Assembly (NCBI RefSeq): GCF_037414475.1
Contig: NZ_CP147913.1
Coordinates: 5,640,001 to 5,704,000 of the forward strand
From: Myxococcus stipitatus
GTDB taxonomy: Bacteria > Myxococcota > Myxococcia > Myxococcales > Myxococcaceae
Reading direction: 5' to 3'
DNA length: 64,000 nucleotides
The notes under the pieces are model-generated. The model made no database searches and had not been told where the DNA came from. It saw only the letters and a list, made by a program, of their open reading frames with translations. A program made the position numbers and the translations under genes. Numbering within the stretch: the stretch's first letter is position 1; the number at the start of each line of letters is the position of its first letter. Of this stretch, positions 26,959-34,816 are shown one piece after another.

Positions 26959-27681
26959 ATGGGTTCGAGCCTGTTTCGCCTGTGGTTCGTCATGTGGGTG
27001 GTAGTGACTCTGGGGGCCTGTGCGTCCCGGCCTGTGATTCCCTGGGGGGACGACTACTTCAGCGCCAGTCAGCCGTCCTGCGCTTGGGATGAGTGGACTC
27101 TGCCGTTGCCCTCGCTCATTCCCGAGGGGGCGCTGGCGGTGTCCTTCATGGTGGACCTGGTCGCGGAACAGCCCAGTCTGCGTTCGGACCGATTTTGGCG
27201 GTGTCACTTCTCCGCCGCGCTCTACTCCATGGGGGAACGCAGCCTGTGGCCGATGGCGTCGGATTCCGAGGCATATCGCTTCACCTGGCTCCCGTCTTTC
27301 TCCGCACTTTTGACGATTCGCGTGGAGCGGCGCGGCTCGGTGTACGTGCTGCATGCGGAGCATCTGGGGGGCTATCGGAGCGCCCTTGATGCGCCAAGTA
27401 CGCGGCGCTCGCGGCTGCTCCTTCCAAGTGAGTGGAATGAGTTCCAGCGCAAGTTGAAGGCCTTCTCATTCTGGACTCAGTCGAGACGGATGAGCGTGCC
27501 AGAGAACTTCTTGGGTTTGGACGGCGCGGAGTGGCTGCTGGAAGGTGTTCAGCCTGGCCGCTACAAGGCCTATCTCGTCTGGTCTCCGGGCGAGGAGGGG
27601 CAAGGAGGCGCGTTTCGCGAGGCCTGCCTGTACCTGCTGGAGTTGTCGGGGCTCGCGATTCCTCCCTCGGACTTCTACTGA
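26959..27681 (+). CDS. Hypothetical lipoprotein
   Basis: A 240-residue protein I cannot assign to a family. It has a signal peptide with lipobox VVTLGAC (lipidated Cys about 20), then a globular Trp/Arg-rich region with one Cys pair candidate (Cys about 38 and 77) and a late CLYLLELSGL. ATG 26959 has only a weak AGG-type site. It is less GC-biased than its neighbours, which is common for lineage-specific surface proteins. The stop lies 17 bases from the convergent LysR gene. Confidence 0.6.
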   Translation: MGSSLFRLWFVMWVVVTLGACASRPVIPWGDDYFSASQPSCAWDEWTLPLPSLIPEGALAVSFMVDLVAEQPSLRSDRFWRCHFSAALYSMGERSLWPMASDSEAYRFTWLPSFSALLTIRVERRGSVYVLHAEHLGGYRSALDAPSTRRSRLLLPSEWNEFQRKLKAFSFWTQSRRMSVPENFLGLDGAEWLLEGVQPGRYKAYLVWSPGEEGQGGAFREACLYLLELSGLAIPPSDFY

Positions 27682-27698
27682 TTCGCGCCACGGTGTGG

Positions 27699-28601
27699 TC
27701 ACTTCACGGAGAGGACCTTGCGCGCCACGTTGATGAAGGCGCGCAGGGGCGGCGAGGCACGGGTGCGGTGGGGGTAGTACAGGAACAGGCCCGGCACGGA
27801 CGGAGCCCAGTCCTCCAGCACGGCCCGAACCGCGCCCGAGCGCAAGGCCTGCTCGGCTTCAATCTCCGCGAGGTACGCGAGCCCCACGCCCGCGGTGGCC
27901 ATGCGCAGCATGAACTGCGCCTGGTCCGCGACCAGAGGCCCCTTCACGGGGACACGCAGCTCCCGGCGTCCTCGCTCCAGCTCCCAGTGGTAGACGAGCC
28001 CTGTCGTGGGGGCTCGGAAGCTGATGCAGTCGTGATGTTCCAGGTCCTCCGGCCGCGTGGGAGTCCCTCGCTTCTTGAGGTACGCGGGCGACCCGACGAT
28101 GAGGAAGCGGAAGGGCGGCGTGAGCCGGACCTGCACCATGTCGCGCTCGACGGACTCGGCCAGCCGGATGCCCGCGTCGAGCCCCTCCTGGACGATGTTC
28201 ACGAACCGGTCATTCACGCGCACCTCCACACGCACGTGGGGATGCTCCTGGATGAAGCGAGGCAGCACGGGCTCGAGCACCGGAGCGATGGAGACGAATG
28301 GGACGGTGAGCCGCAGCGTGCCCGTCACCTCCGAGGCATCGGCGGACAAGTGGTCGAGCGCACTGAGCGCTGCCTCCAGCCCGGGCCCGGCGCGCTCCAG
28401 CAGCCGCTGACCCATGTCCGTGAGCGATACGCTGCGCGTGGTCCGGGAGAGCAGGGCCCCGCCGGCGCGCTCCTCGAGGAGCCTCACGGTGTGGCTCACC
28501 GCCGAGGTGGAGACTCCGAGCTCCTTCGCCGCGCGGGTGAAGCTCTTGTGCCGGGCGACGGCGATGAACACGGCCAGTTCGTTCAGGGGCGTCAGGGCCA
28601 T
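27699..28601 (-). CDS. LysR-family transcriptional regulator
   Basis: A 300-residue regulator. Residues about 5-65 form the winged HTH (FIAVARHKSFTRAAKELGVSTSAVSHTVRLLEE region), the rest is the periplasmic-binding-protein-like effector domain (GTLRLTVPFVSIAPVL onward). It is transcribed divergently from an aldo-keto reductase, with palindromic LysR-type sites in between, so it probably controls that gene and itself. The start is ATG at 28601 (CAT 28599-28601). Confidence 0.92.
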   Translation of the reverse strand: MALTPLNELAVFIAVARHKSFTRAAKELGVSTSAVSHTVRLLEERAGGALLSRTTRSVSLTDMGQRLLERAGPGLEAALSALDHLSADASEVTGTLRLTVPFVSIAPVLEPVLPRFIQEHPHVRVEVRVNDRFVNIVQEGLDAGIRLAESVERDMVQVRLTPPFRFLIVGSPAYLKKRGTPTRPEDLEHHDCISFRAPTTGLVYHWELERGRRELRVPVKGPLVADQAQFMLRMATAGVGLAYLAEIEAEQALRSGAVRAVLEDWAPSVPGLFLYYPHRTRASPPLRAFINVARKVLSVK

Positions 28602-28631
28602 TGTTGAACCATATTCAACAGTGTTTGAACA
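28602..28631. promoter_or_regulatory. LysR-type operator between LysR and aldo-keto reductase genes
   Basis: TGTTGAA at 28602-28608 and TTCAACA at 28614-28620 form a perfect 7-bp inverted repeat with a 5-base centre, matching the T-N11-A rule for LysR sites. A second, partly palindromic TGTTTGAACA lies at 28622-28631. The first site directly abuts the LysR start codon, which would suit autorepression. Confidence 0.65.
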
Positions 28632-28690
28632 TTCTGCCCCTTTCTCGAAAAGAGCGCACCGCGCATGTTGTGCCCATCACGGAGGCGCAC

Positions 28691-29812
28691 ATGACGACGA
28701 ACACGACGAAGCGCATCGACTCGCTGGCCCGGTACCACCTGCTGGGACGCTCGGGGCTGCGAGTGAGCCCGTTGGCGCTGGGGACCATGACGTTCGGCAC
28801 GGAGTGGGGCTGGGGCAGCCCCAAGGACACGGCGCACAGGCTGCTGGCCCGCTACCTGGAGGCGGGTGGCAACTTCCTCGACACGGCGGACGGCTACACG
28901 GGTGGGACGAGCGAGGAGATCATCGGGGACTACTTCGCGAAGCAGGGCGGGCGCGACAGCGCCGTCATCGCGACGAAGTTCACCATCAACACGATTCCCG
29001 GGGACCCGAACGCGGGAGGCAATGGCCGCAAGAACATCCGCCGGGCTCTGGACGCGTCGCTGCGTCGGCTGAAGACGGACTACGTGGACCTGTACTGGCT
29101 GCACGCGTGGGACGGCATCACTCCGCTCGAGGAGGTGATGCAGACGATGTCGGACCTCGTGAGCGCGGGGAAGATTCGCTACATCGGGTTGTCGGACGTG
29201 CCGGCCTGGTACTTCGCTCGGGCGCAGACGCTGGCGGAGCGCCAGGGATGGGAGCGGGTGGCCGCGCTCCAGCTCGAGTACTCGCTGTTGGAGCGGAATA
29301 TCGAGCGTGAGCACATCCCGGCCGCGCTGGCGCTCGGGGCGAGCATCACGCCCTGGAGTCCGTTGGGCTCCGGGATGTTGTCGGGCAAGTACTCGCGAGA
29401 AGGCGTCACGGCGAAGGGCGAGGGACGGCTCCCGGCCATCCAGGGTGGAGGGAACCCGGGGCTGGTGAAGCTCTTCACGGAGCGGAACTGGGGCATCGTC
29501 GACACGCTGTTGGAGGTGGCGCGAGAGCTGGACAAGCCCCCCGCGCAGGTGGCGCTGGCGTGGGTGACGCGGCGGCCGGGTGTGGCTTCGACCATCATCG
29601 GTGCGACGAAGCTGGAGCAACTCGAGGCGAACCTGCACGCGCTGGATGTGGAGATTCCGCCGGCGCAGGCGGCTCGACTGGAAGCGGCCAGCCGCCCGGA
29701 GCTGGTCCACCCGTACATCTTCTTCGAGGATGCGTTCTTCAGCGGGGGCATGTTCAGCGGCGGGACGTCCGTCCGCGCGGAGCCGACCTGGTTCCGCCCG
29801 GCGGTGCGCTGA
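28691..29812 (+). CDS. Aldo/keto reductase
   Basis: A 373-residue NAD(P)H-dependent reductase of the TIM-barrel AKR superfamily. The catalytic tetrad regions are visible: Asp and Tyr in LDTADGYTGG, Lys in VIATKF, and His in LYWLHAWDG. NADPH-site residues are in the C-terminal STIIGATKLEQLEANL. The last 35 residues are aromatic and Gly-rich (FFSGGMFSGG), longer than usual. The physiological substrate is unknown. GGAGG at 28681-28685 sits five bases before ATG 28691. Probably regulated by the divergent LysR. Confidence 0.9.
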   Translation: MTTNTTKRIDSLARYHLLGRSGLRVSPLALGTMTFGTEWGWGSPKDTAHRLLARYLEAGGNFLDTADGYTGGTSEEIIGDYFAKQGGRDSAVIATKFTINTIPGDPNAGGNGRKNIRRALDASLRRLKTDYVDLYWLHAWDGITPLEEVMQTMSDLVSAGKIRYIGLSDVPAWYFARAQTLAERQGWERVAALQLEYSLLERNIEREHIPAALALGASITPWSPLGSGMLSGKYSREGVTAKGEGRLPAIQGGGNPGLVKLFTERNWGIVDTLLEVARELDKPPAQVALAWVTRRPGVASTIIGATKLEQLEANLHALDVEIPPAQAARLEAASRPELVHPYIFFEDAFFSGGMFSGGTSVRAEPTWFRPAVR

Positions 29813-29830
29813 ACCGCGTGAAGGGATGGC

Positions 29831-30418
29831 TCAGTCGGTTCGTTGCAGCGAGCGCCAGAGCCATCCCCAGCGCAGCTCCACGTCTTCGAAGGGGGGAAGC
29901 CGGATGAGGGAGTCGCCCTCGCTGTAGACACCCAGCTCGGCCCATTGTCCGTCGCGCAGCTCGCTGACGGTGAGCGTGCGTGAGACCAGGTCGATGAGCC
30001 ACAGGTGCCGGATGCCGAGCCTCGCGTAGAACGGGCGCTTGATGTTCAGGTCATACGTATGCGTCGACGGCGACAGGATTTCGCAGACCCAATCGGGAGG
30101 GAGGGTCCACTGTCGCTCCGGGAGTGTGGCGACACGTTCGCGTCGCCACCCCGCGAGGTCTGGAACGAACTCGGGGGAGCCTTCTGCTCGGGTGCCGGGC
30201 TCGACCATGAGCCACCATCCGCCCGGCCCTGGGTTGCCGAGCTGGAAGGGACCATCCAGCTCTCCAAACAATCTCAGCCCAAGATAGACATGTCCGCCCC
30301 CGGGGCGGGCATGCGCGTACAGCGCACCATCGATGATCTCGCCCACGACGCCCTCAGGCAGAGCCTCGATGTCGGCGAGGGTTGCGACACCCTCTGTTTC
30401 GCGTTTGCCGTAGGCCAT
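29831..30418 (-). CDS. Uma2-family (DUF820) endonuclease-like protein, copy A
   Basis: A 195-residue protein of the Uma2/DUF820 family, which has the PD-(D/E)xK nuclease fold. Seen motifs: GEIIDGALY near the N-terminus, PEFVPDLAGWRRER (Asp of the active site), PDWVCEILSPSTHTYD (ExL and beyond), then KRPFYARLGIRHLWLIDLVSRTLTV. The family is abundant in cyanobacteria and myxobacteria; nuclease activity is structure-based inference and the biological role is unknown. A paralogue lies directly upstream, sharing its first 31 residues exactly. Confidence 0.82.
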   Translation of the reverse strand: MAYGKRETEGVATLADIEALPEGVVGEIIDGALYAHARPGGGHVYLGLRLFGELDGPFQLGNPGPGGWWLMVEPGTRAEGSPEFVPDLAGWRRERVATLPERQWTLPPDWVCEILSPSTHTYDLNIKRPFYARLGIRHLWLIDLVSRTLTVSELRDGQWAELGVYSEGDSLIRLPPFEDVELRWGWLWRSLQRTD

Positions 30419-30455
30419 GCCTCGAGTGCGGAGAGAGCAAGGCCCCCTGACAAGC
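30327..30455. repeat. Near-identical 129-bp direct repeat (second copy at 30963-31091)
   Basis: The 102 bases at 30327-30428 equal those at 30963-31064 exactly, and the next 27 bases differ at only three visible positions. The repeat covers the start codon, leader and first 31 codons of both Uma2 genes. The remaining coding sequences are far less alike. Confidence 0.9.
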
Positions 30456-30463
30456 AGCGGCAA

Positions 30464-31054
30464 CTACCTGGCGTCGGACGACTCCACGAGAGGCCAGAGT
30501 TCCCCGAGCCGCAGTTCGACTTCCTCGAACGGCGCGGCACGAATGACATCGTCATCACCGTACACACCCAGCTCGGTCCAGTGTCCGTCACGCAGCTCGC
30601 TCACCGTGAGCGTGCGCGACTCCACGTCGATGAACCACAGATGCCGGATGCCGATGCGCGCGTAGAACGGGCGCTTGATGCGCTGGTCATATCCACGCGT
30701 GGAAGGTGAAAGGATTTCACAAGCCCAGTCTGGCGCCAGACGCCACGACGTCGATGGCAGCCGTGCGATGCGCTCCTTGCGCCACCCCGCCACGTCCGGG
30801 ATGAACTCCGGCGAGCCTTCCAGTTCGATGCCGGGCTCTACCTGAATCCACCAACCCCCGGGGCCGCCTCGTCCCTGCTGGAATGCTCCCCAGAGCTCGG
30901 CATGCAAACTTCCCAGGATATCCATATGCCCAGGTCTTGGCTGGGCATGCACATACAACGTCCCATCGATGATCTCGCCCACGACGCCCTCAGGCAGAGC
31001 CTCGATGTCGGCGAGGGTTGCGACACCCTCTGTTTCGCGTTTGCCGTAGGCCAT
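30464..31054 (-). CDS. Uma2-family (DUF820) endonuclease-like protein, copy B
   Basis: A 196-residue paralogue of the preceding gene on the same strand, 45 bases upstream of it. It has the same motif order: PEFIPDVAGWRKER, PDWACEILSPSTRGYD, KRPFYARIGIRHLWFID. The first 31 residues and the bases around the start are identical to copy A, while the rest has diverged clearly. This suggests gene conversion or a selected N-terminus. Function as for copy A. Confidence 0.82.
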   Translation of the reverse strand: MAYGKRETEGVATLADIEALPEGVVGEIIDGTLYVHAQPRPGHMDILGSLHAELWGAFQQGRGGPGGWWIQVEPGIELEGSPEFIPDVAGWRKERIARLPSTSWRLAPDWACEILSPSTRGYDQRIKRPFYARIGIRHLWFIDVESRTLTVSELRDGHWTELGVYGDDDVIRAAPFEEVELRLGELWPLVESSDAR

Positions 31055-31118
31055 GCCTCGAGTGTGGAGATAGCAAGGCCCTCTGACAAGCCGCGCCGCT
31101 GCGAGCGGACGTCTACAA

Positions 31119-31856
31119 CTAGAGCTTCAACTTCTTGAACACGGATTCCGGGATGCTCTTGATGATGAGCATGATGAGCGCCCAGATGCCGGGGACGTAG
31201 ACCTCGTTCTTGCGCGAGTCCGCGGCGCGCAAGAGCCCGCGTGCCACCTTCTCCGGCGAGGCGAACAGCTTGTTCTTCGGCAGGTGCGCCGTCATCGGTG
31301 TGTCCACGAAGCCCGGCTTCACTGTCACCACCGCCACGTTGGACTTCGCCAGGCGGTTGCGCAGCCCCTGGAGGAACACGTTCAGCGCGCCCTTCGACGC
31401 GCCGTACACGTAGTTGCTCTGCCGGCCCCGGTCTCCCGCCACCGACGAGATGACCACCAGCGTGCCCGCCTTCTGCGCCTCGAAGCGGTTGGCCAACGGC
31501 GTCAAGAGCGACACGGCGCTCATGAAGTTGGTGCGCAGCACCGCCTCCGTCGCCGTCCACGTGGCCTGCGACTCCGCCTGGTCTCCCAGCACGCCGTGCG
31601 CGAGGACCACGCCATCCAACCCACCCAACGCCTGGAACGCCCCCTCCACCAACGCCTCATGCGTGGCGAAGTCGTTCAGGTCCACCGCCTTCGACTCCAC
31701 CTTCGCGGCACCCCGCGTGGCGGCATCCTTCGTCACCGCGTCCAGGTTCGCCGCGTTGCGGCCCACGAGGTACAGCGAGGCACCCCGCGCGGCGAGCAGC
31801 CGCACCGTGGCCTGGGCAATGGCGCTGGTGGCGCCGAGGACGAGCACTTTCTTCAT
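31119..31856 (-). CDS. dprE2: DprE2-like short-chain dehydrogenase/reductase
   Basis: A 245-residue SDR enzyme. The NAD(P) site is VLVLGATSAIAQATVRLLAARG, the catalytic YxxxK motif is YGASK, preceded by the VVISSVAGDRG serine. The C-terminus has a hydrophobic stretch (IWALIMLIIKSI) as in DprE2. DprE2 reduces the 2-keto intermediate made by DprE1, completing epimerisation of polyprenyl-phospho-ribose to the arabinose form. The adjacent DprE1-like gene and UbiA-family gene support this reading over a generic SDR. The start is ATG with CAT at 31854-31856, 25 bases after the dprE1-like stop. Confidence 0.82.
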   Translation of the reverse strand: MKKVLVLGATSAIAQATVRLLAARGASLYLVGRNAANLDAVTKDAATRGAAKVESKAVDLNDFATHEALVEGAFQALGGLDGVVLAHGVLGDQAESQATWTATEAVLRTNFMSAVSLLTPLANRFEAQKAGTLVVISSVAGDRGRQSNYVYGASKGALNVFLQGLRNRLAKSNVAVVTVKPGFVDTPMTAHLPKNKLFASPEKVARGLLRAADSRKNEVYVPGIWALIMLIIKSIPESVFKKLKL

Positions 31857-31881
31857 GGTGTGAGGAATCTCGGAAAAGAGG

Positions 31882-33273
31882 TCAGCGAAGCGCAAGCACC
31901 GACGGGGGATGCGGCGCCCCCGCGGCCCGCTCCGACTCGAGCGAGAAGGGCAGGGCCACCGGATTCATCCGCCGCCAGAACGACGAGGAGAACGCCGGGT
32001 CCATATACCCCGCGAACTCCACGCGGCGCGGGAAGTACGCCGCGAAGCTCTCCGGGCTCATCCGTGCATCCTTCGCCGGATACACCGCGCCCCCCGCCTC
32101 GCGCGTCACCCGGTCCAACTCCTCCACCAGCCGGTACGTCTTCTCTCCCCGGTTGGCGAAGTCCATGGCCAGCGTCACGCCCTTGCGCGGGAAGGACAGC
32201 CAACCCGGTGAGGGAATGTCTCCAAACGTCTTCAACACAGACAAGAAGCTGGGCAGCCCCCCACGAGAGCTTCGCTCCAGGATGTCCTTCAGCGCGTCGC
32301 GCGCCGTCGAATACGGCACCACGCACTGGAACTGGAGGAAGCCGCGGCTGCCATAGATGCGGTTCCACCCGTAGATGGCATCCAGCGGATAGAAGAACGG
32401 GTCGTAGTGCGTCAGCCGCTGCTTGGGCCTGCCGTTCTGCCGGTGGAAGTACAGCCAGTTGAACGCCGACACCGTCAGCCGGTTCAGGCAGAAGGACGGC
32501 ATGTCCATCGGCACCGCCAACCCGATGCCATGCGACAGGTGGCTCTTGGCGAGCGGCAACCCGTCGAACTGCGGCGGCGCGAAGTTGCCCCGGTACAACA
32601 ACCCCCGGCCCACCTTCTTGCCGCGCGCCAGGCAGTCCACCCACGCCATGGTGAACTGGTAGTCGGCCTCGGACTCGCGCGCCACGACCAGGAACTCGTC
32701 CAGGTTCGCGAGCGGCACCGTCTCCTGGAGCACGTACGGGTTGCTGATGGGCTTGAGCTGCACCTCCGCCCACGTGATGAGCCCCGTCAGCCCCAGGCCA
32801 CCAATCGTCGCGCCGTACCAGTCCGGGTTCTCATCCGGAGCGCAGACGCGGCGGCTGCCATCCGAGCGCACCAGCTCGAAGCGGCGCACGTAGCGGCCAA
32901 AGGTGCCCGCGCAGTGGTGGTTCTTGCCATGCACGTCGTTGGCGATGGCCCCGCCCACCGTGACGAACTTCGTCCCCGGCGTCACCGGCAGGAACCAGCC
33001 TCGCGGCGCGGCCAGCCGCAGAATCATGTCCAGCGTGACGCCCGCCTCGCAGCGCACCACGCCCGTGGACGGGTCGAAGGCGATGAACCGGTCCAACCCC
33101 GCGGTGAGCAGCAGCGTCCCGCCCCCATTCAGGCAGGAGTCGCCGTAGCTGCGTCCCAGTCCGTGCGGCAACACCGGACCAGACACCTCCGGCAATGTGT
33201 CCGAGCGCCACGTCAGCGGCTGCGTGCGCTGCTCGACTCGGGGGTAGCGCCCCCAGGACTCCAATGGCTTCAT
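31882..33273 (-). CDS. dprE1: DprE1-like FAD-dependent polyprenyl-phospho-ribose 2-oxidase
   Basis: A 463-residue flavoprotein of the VAO/ALO-type FAD fold. Motifs strongly resemble mycobacterial DprE1: HGLGRSYGDS near 37-46, NDVHGKNHHCAGTFG at about 112-126, GWNRIYGSRGFLQFQ, and YPAKDAR with Lys401 at the place of the catalytic Lys418. DprE1 oxidises the 2-hydroxyl of decaprenyl-phospho-ribose. The residue matching the benzothiazinone-reactive Cys387 is Ala369 (TLAMDF against NICVDF). The gene is 13 bases after the UbiA-type gene and 25 bases before the dprE2-like gene, so the three form an operon. Confidence 0.85.
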   Translation of the reverse strand: MKPLESWGRYPRVEQRTQPLTWRSDTLPEVSGPVLPHGLGRSYGDSCLNGGGTLLLTAGLDRFIAFDPSTGVVRCEAGVTLDMILRLAAPRGWFLPVTPGTKFVTVGGAIANDVHGKNHHCAGTFGRYVRRFELVRSDGSRRVCAPDENPDWYGATIGGLGLTGLITWAEVQLKPISNPYVLQETVPLANLDEFLVVARESEADYQFTMAWVDCLARGKKVGRGLLYRGNFAPPQFDGLPLAKSHLSHGIGLAVPMDMPSFCLNRLTVSAFNWLYFHRQNGRPKQRLTHYDPFFYPLDAIYGWNRIYGSRGFLQFQCVVPYSTARDALKDILERSSRGGLPSFLSVLKTFGDIPSPGWLSFPRKGVTLAMDFANRGEKTYRLVEELDRVTREAGGAVYPAKDARMSPESFAAYFPRRVEFAGYMDPAFSSSFWRRMNPVALPFSLESERAAGAPHPPSVLALR

Positions 33274-33286
33274 CGAGGAAGACCTC

Positions 33287-34732
33287 TCATGTGGCCGCCC
33301 ACAACACCAGCGCCGCGACGGCCCCCACCGCGTAGCTCACCCGGTCCTTGAGCGCGAAGACGAGCGGATCCTCATTCACCTCACCCCGGTGCGCCAGCAC
33401 CCACACGCGCCCCACCCAGTAGAGCATCACCGGGCACAGCAGCCAGAGCCGCTCGGGGTGGTCGTAGTACGCCGTCACCTCCTTGGAGGAGATGTAGAGC
33501 GCCAGAACCAGCACGGACACCTGGCCCGCCGCCGCGCCCAGGCTCGCGAGCTGCTCGTAGTCCTGCGACAGGTAGCCGCGCCCGTGCGCGGACGTCTCGT
33601 TGGACTGCCGCAGCCGCCGCACCTCGCTCAGCCGCTTCACCAGCGCCAGCGACAGGAACAGGAACATGCTGAACATCAACAGCCAGCTCGACGTGGGCAC
33701 GCCCACCGCCAACGAGCCGCCGAAGATGCGCACCGTGTACAGGCCCGCCAGCACCAGCACGTCCAGCATCACCACCTGCTTGAGCCGCAGCGAGTACGCC
33801 AGCGTCAGCGCGTAGTACGCCGCCAGCAGCGCCCCGAAGGCCGGAGGCAACAGCAGACACACCGCCGCGCCCGCGATGAGCAGCACCGGCGCCAGCACCA
33901 CGCCCACGCTCACCGGCAACGTACACGCCGCGAACGGGCGCTTCTTCTTCGACGGATGGCGCCGGTCCGCTTCCAGGTCCAGCAAGTCATTGAGCACGTA
34001 CACGCTGGAGGCACACAGGCTGAAGGCCACGAAGCCCAGCGCGGCCTCGGTCACCAGGTTCACGGAGGCCGCCTTGTGCGCGGCCAGCATCGGCACGAAG
34101 ACGAGCGCGTTCTTCGCCCACTGGTGCACGCGCAGGGCCTTCACCCAGACGCGGAGGCTCCGGGAGGGCTTCTCGAACACGCGGGCGACGGGGCGCCCCA
34201 GCCCTTGCGCCTGCTTGAGCACGCTTGGGGGGGCGTTGACCACCACCACCTCGCGAGACTCGCGCCACAGCGGCAGGTCCACCGCGTCGTTGCCCGCGTA
34301 GTCGAACGTGCCCAGCGCCGCCTTCAGCTTCGCCAGCTTGCGCGTGCCCGACAGGTTCTGCGTGCCGTTGCTCGCGTGGACCTCCGAGAAGATGCCCAGG
34401 TGCGCGGCCACCGCGTCCGCGATGCGCTGGTCCGCCGCCGTGGCCAGCACCAGCTTGCGGCCCTTCGCCTTCTCCTCCTGGAGATACGCGAGCAGCTCTT
34501 CGTTGTACGGCAGGTGCCGGGCGTCCAGCGCCGCCCGCCGGGCCACCTCCGCCTTGAAGTACGACTTGCCCTTGAGCACCCACAAAGGCATCAGCAACAG
34601 CAGCCAGGGCGCGCGCTTGAAAAGGACGAGCAGGTTCTCGTGCAGCGTGTCGGTGCGCACCAGGGTTCCGTCGAGGTCGACGGCGAGCGCCACGTCAGCC
34701 GGGTTTGCGGAAAGAGAGGATTCAGGACGCAT
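33287..34732 (-). CDS. HAD phosphatase-UbiA prenyltransferase fusion (DPPR-synthase-like)
   Basis: A 481-residue protein. Residues about 12-195 are a HAD-type domain (motif I VDLDGTL, motif II near LATAAD, motif III region YAGNDAVDLPLW). Residues about 205-480 form a UbiA-type polytopic domain with the prenyl-diphosphate motif NDLLDLEADRRHP and a VHQWAKNALVF start that resembles 5-phosphoribosyl-1-diphosphate:polyprenyl-phosphate phosphoribosyltransferase (Rv3806c). The UbiA part would join PRPP to a polyprenyl phosphate, and the HAD part might remove the 5-phosphate. It lies in the same orientation and very close to dprE1/dprE2-like genes. Confidence 0.84.
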   Translation of the reverse strand: MRPESSLSANPADVALAVDLDGTLVRTDTLHENLLVLFKRAPWLLLLMPLWVLKGKSYFKAEVARRAALDARHLPYNEELLAYLQEEKAKGRKLVLATAADQRIADAVAAHLGIFSEVHASNGTQNLSGTRKLAKLKAALGTFDYAGNDAVDLPLWRESREVVVVNAPPSVLKQAQGLGRPVARVFEKPSRSLRVWVKALRVHQWAKNALVFVPMLAAHKAASVNLVTEAALGFVAFSLCASSVYVLNDLLDLEADRRHPSKKKRPFAACTLPVSVGVVLAPVLLIAGAAVCLLLPPAFGALLAAYYALTLAYSLRLKQVVMLDVLVLAGLYTVRIFGGSLAVGVPTSSWLLMFSMFLFLSLALVKRLSEVRRLRQSNETSAHGRGYLSQDYEQLASLGAAAGQVSVLVLALYISSKEVTAYYDHPERLWLLCPVMLYWVGRVWVLAHRGEVNEDPLVFALKDRVSYAVGAVAALVLWAAT

Positions 34733-34816
34733 GGGAAGCGGAGGGCGGAAACTAGCCCATGGCGCCCCCCGAGAGGGAGGACGGAATGCATGGCTGTCCG
34801 CCCGCTGGGAGGCCCG

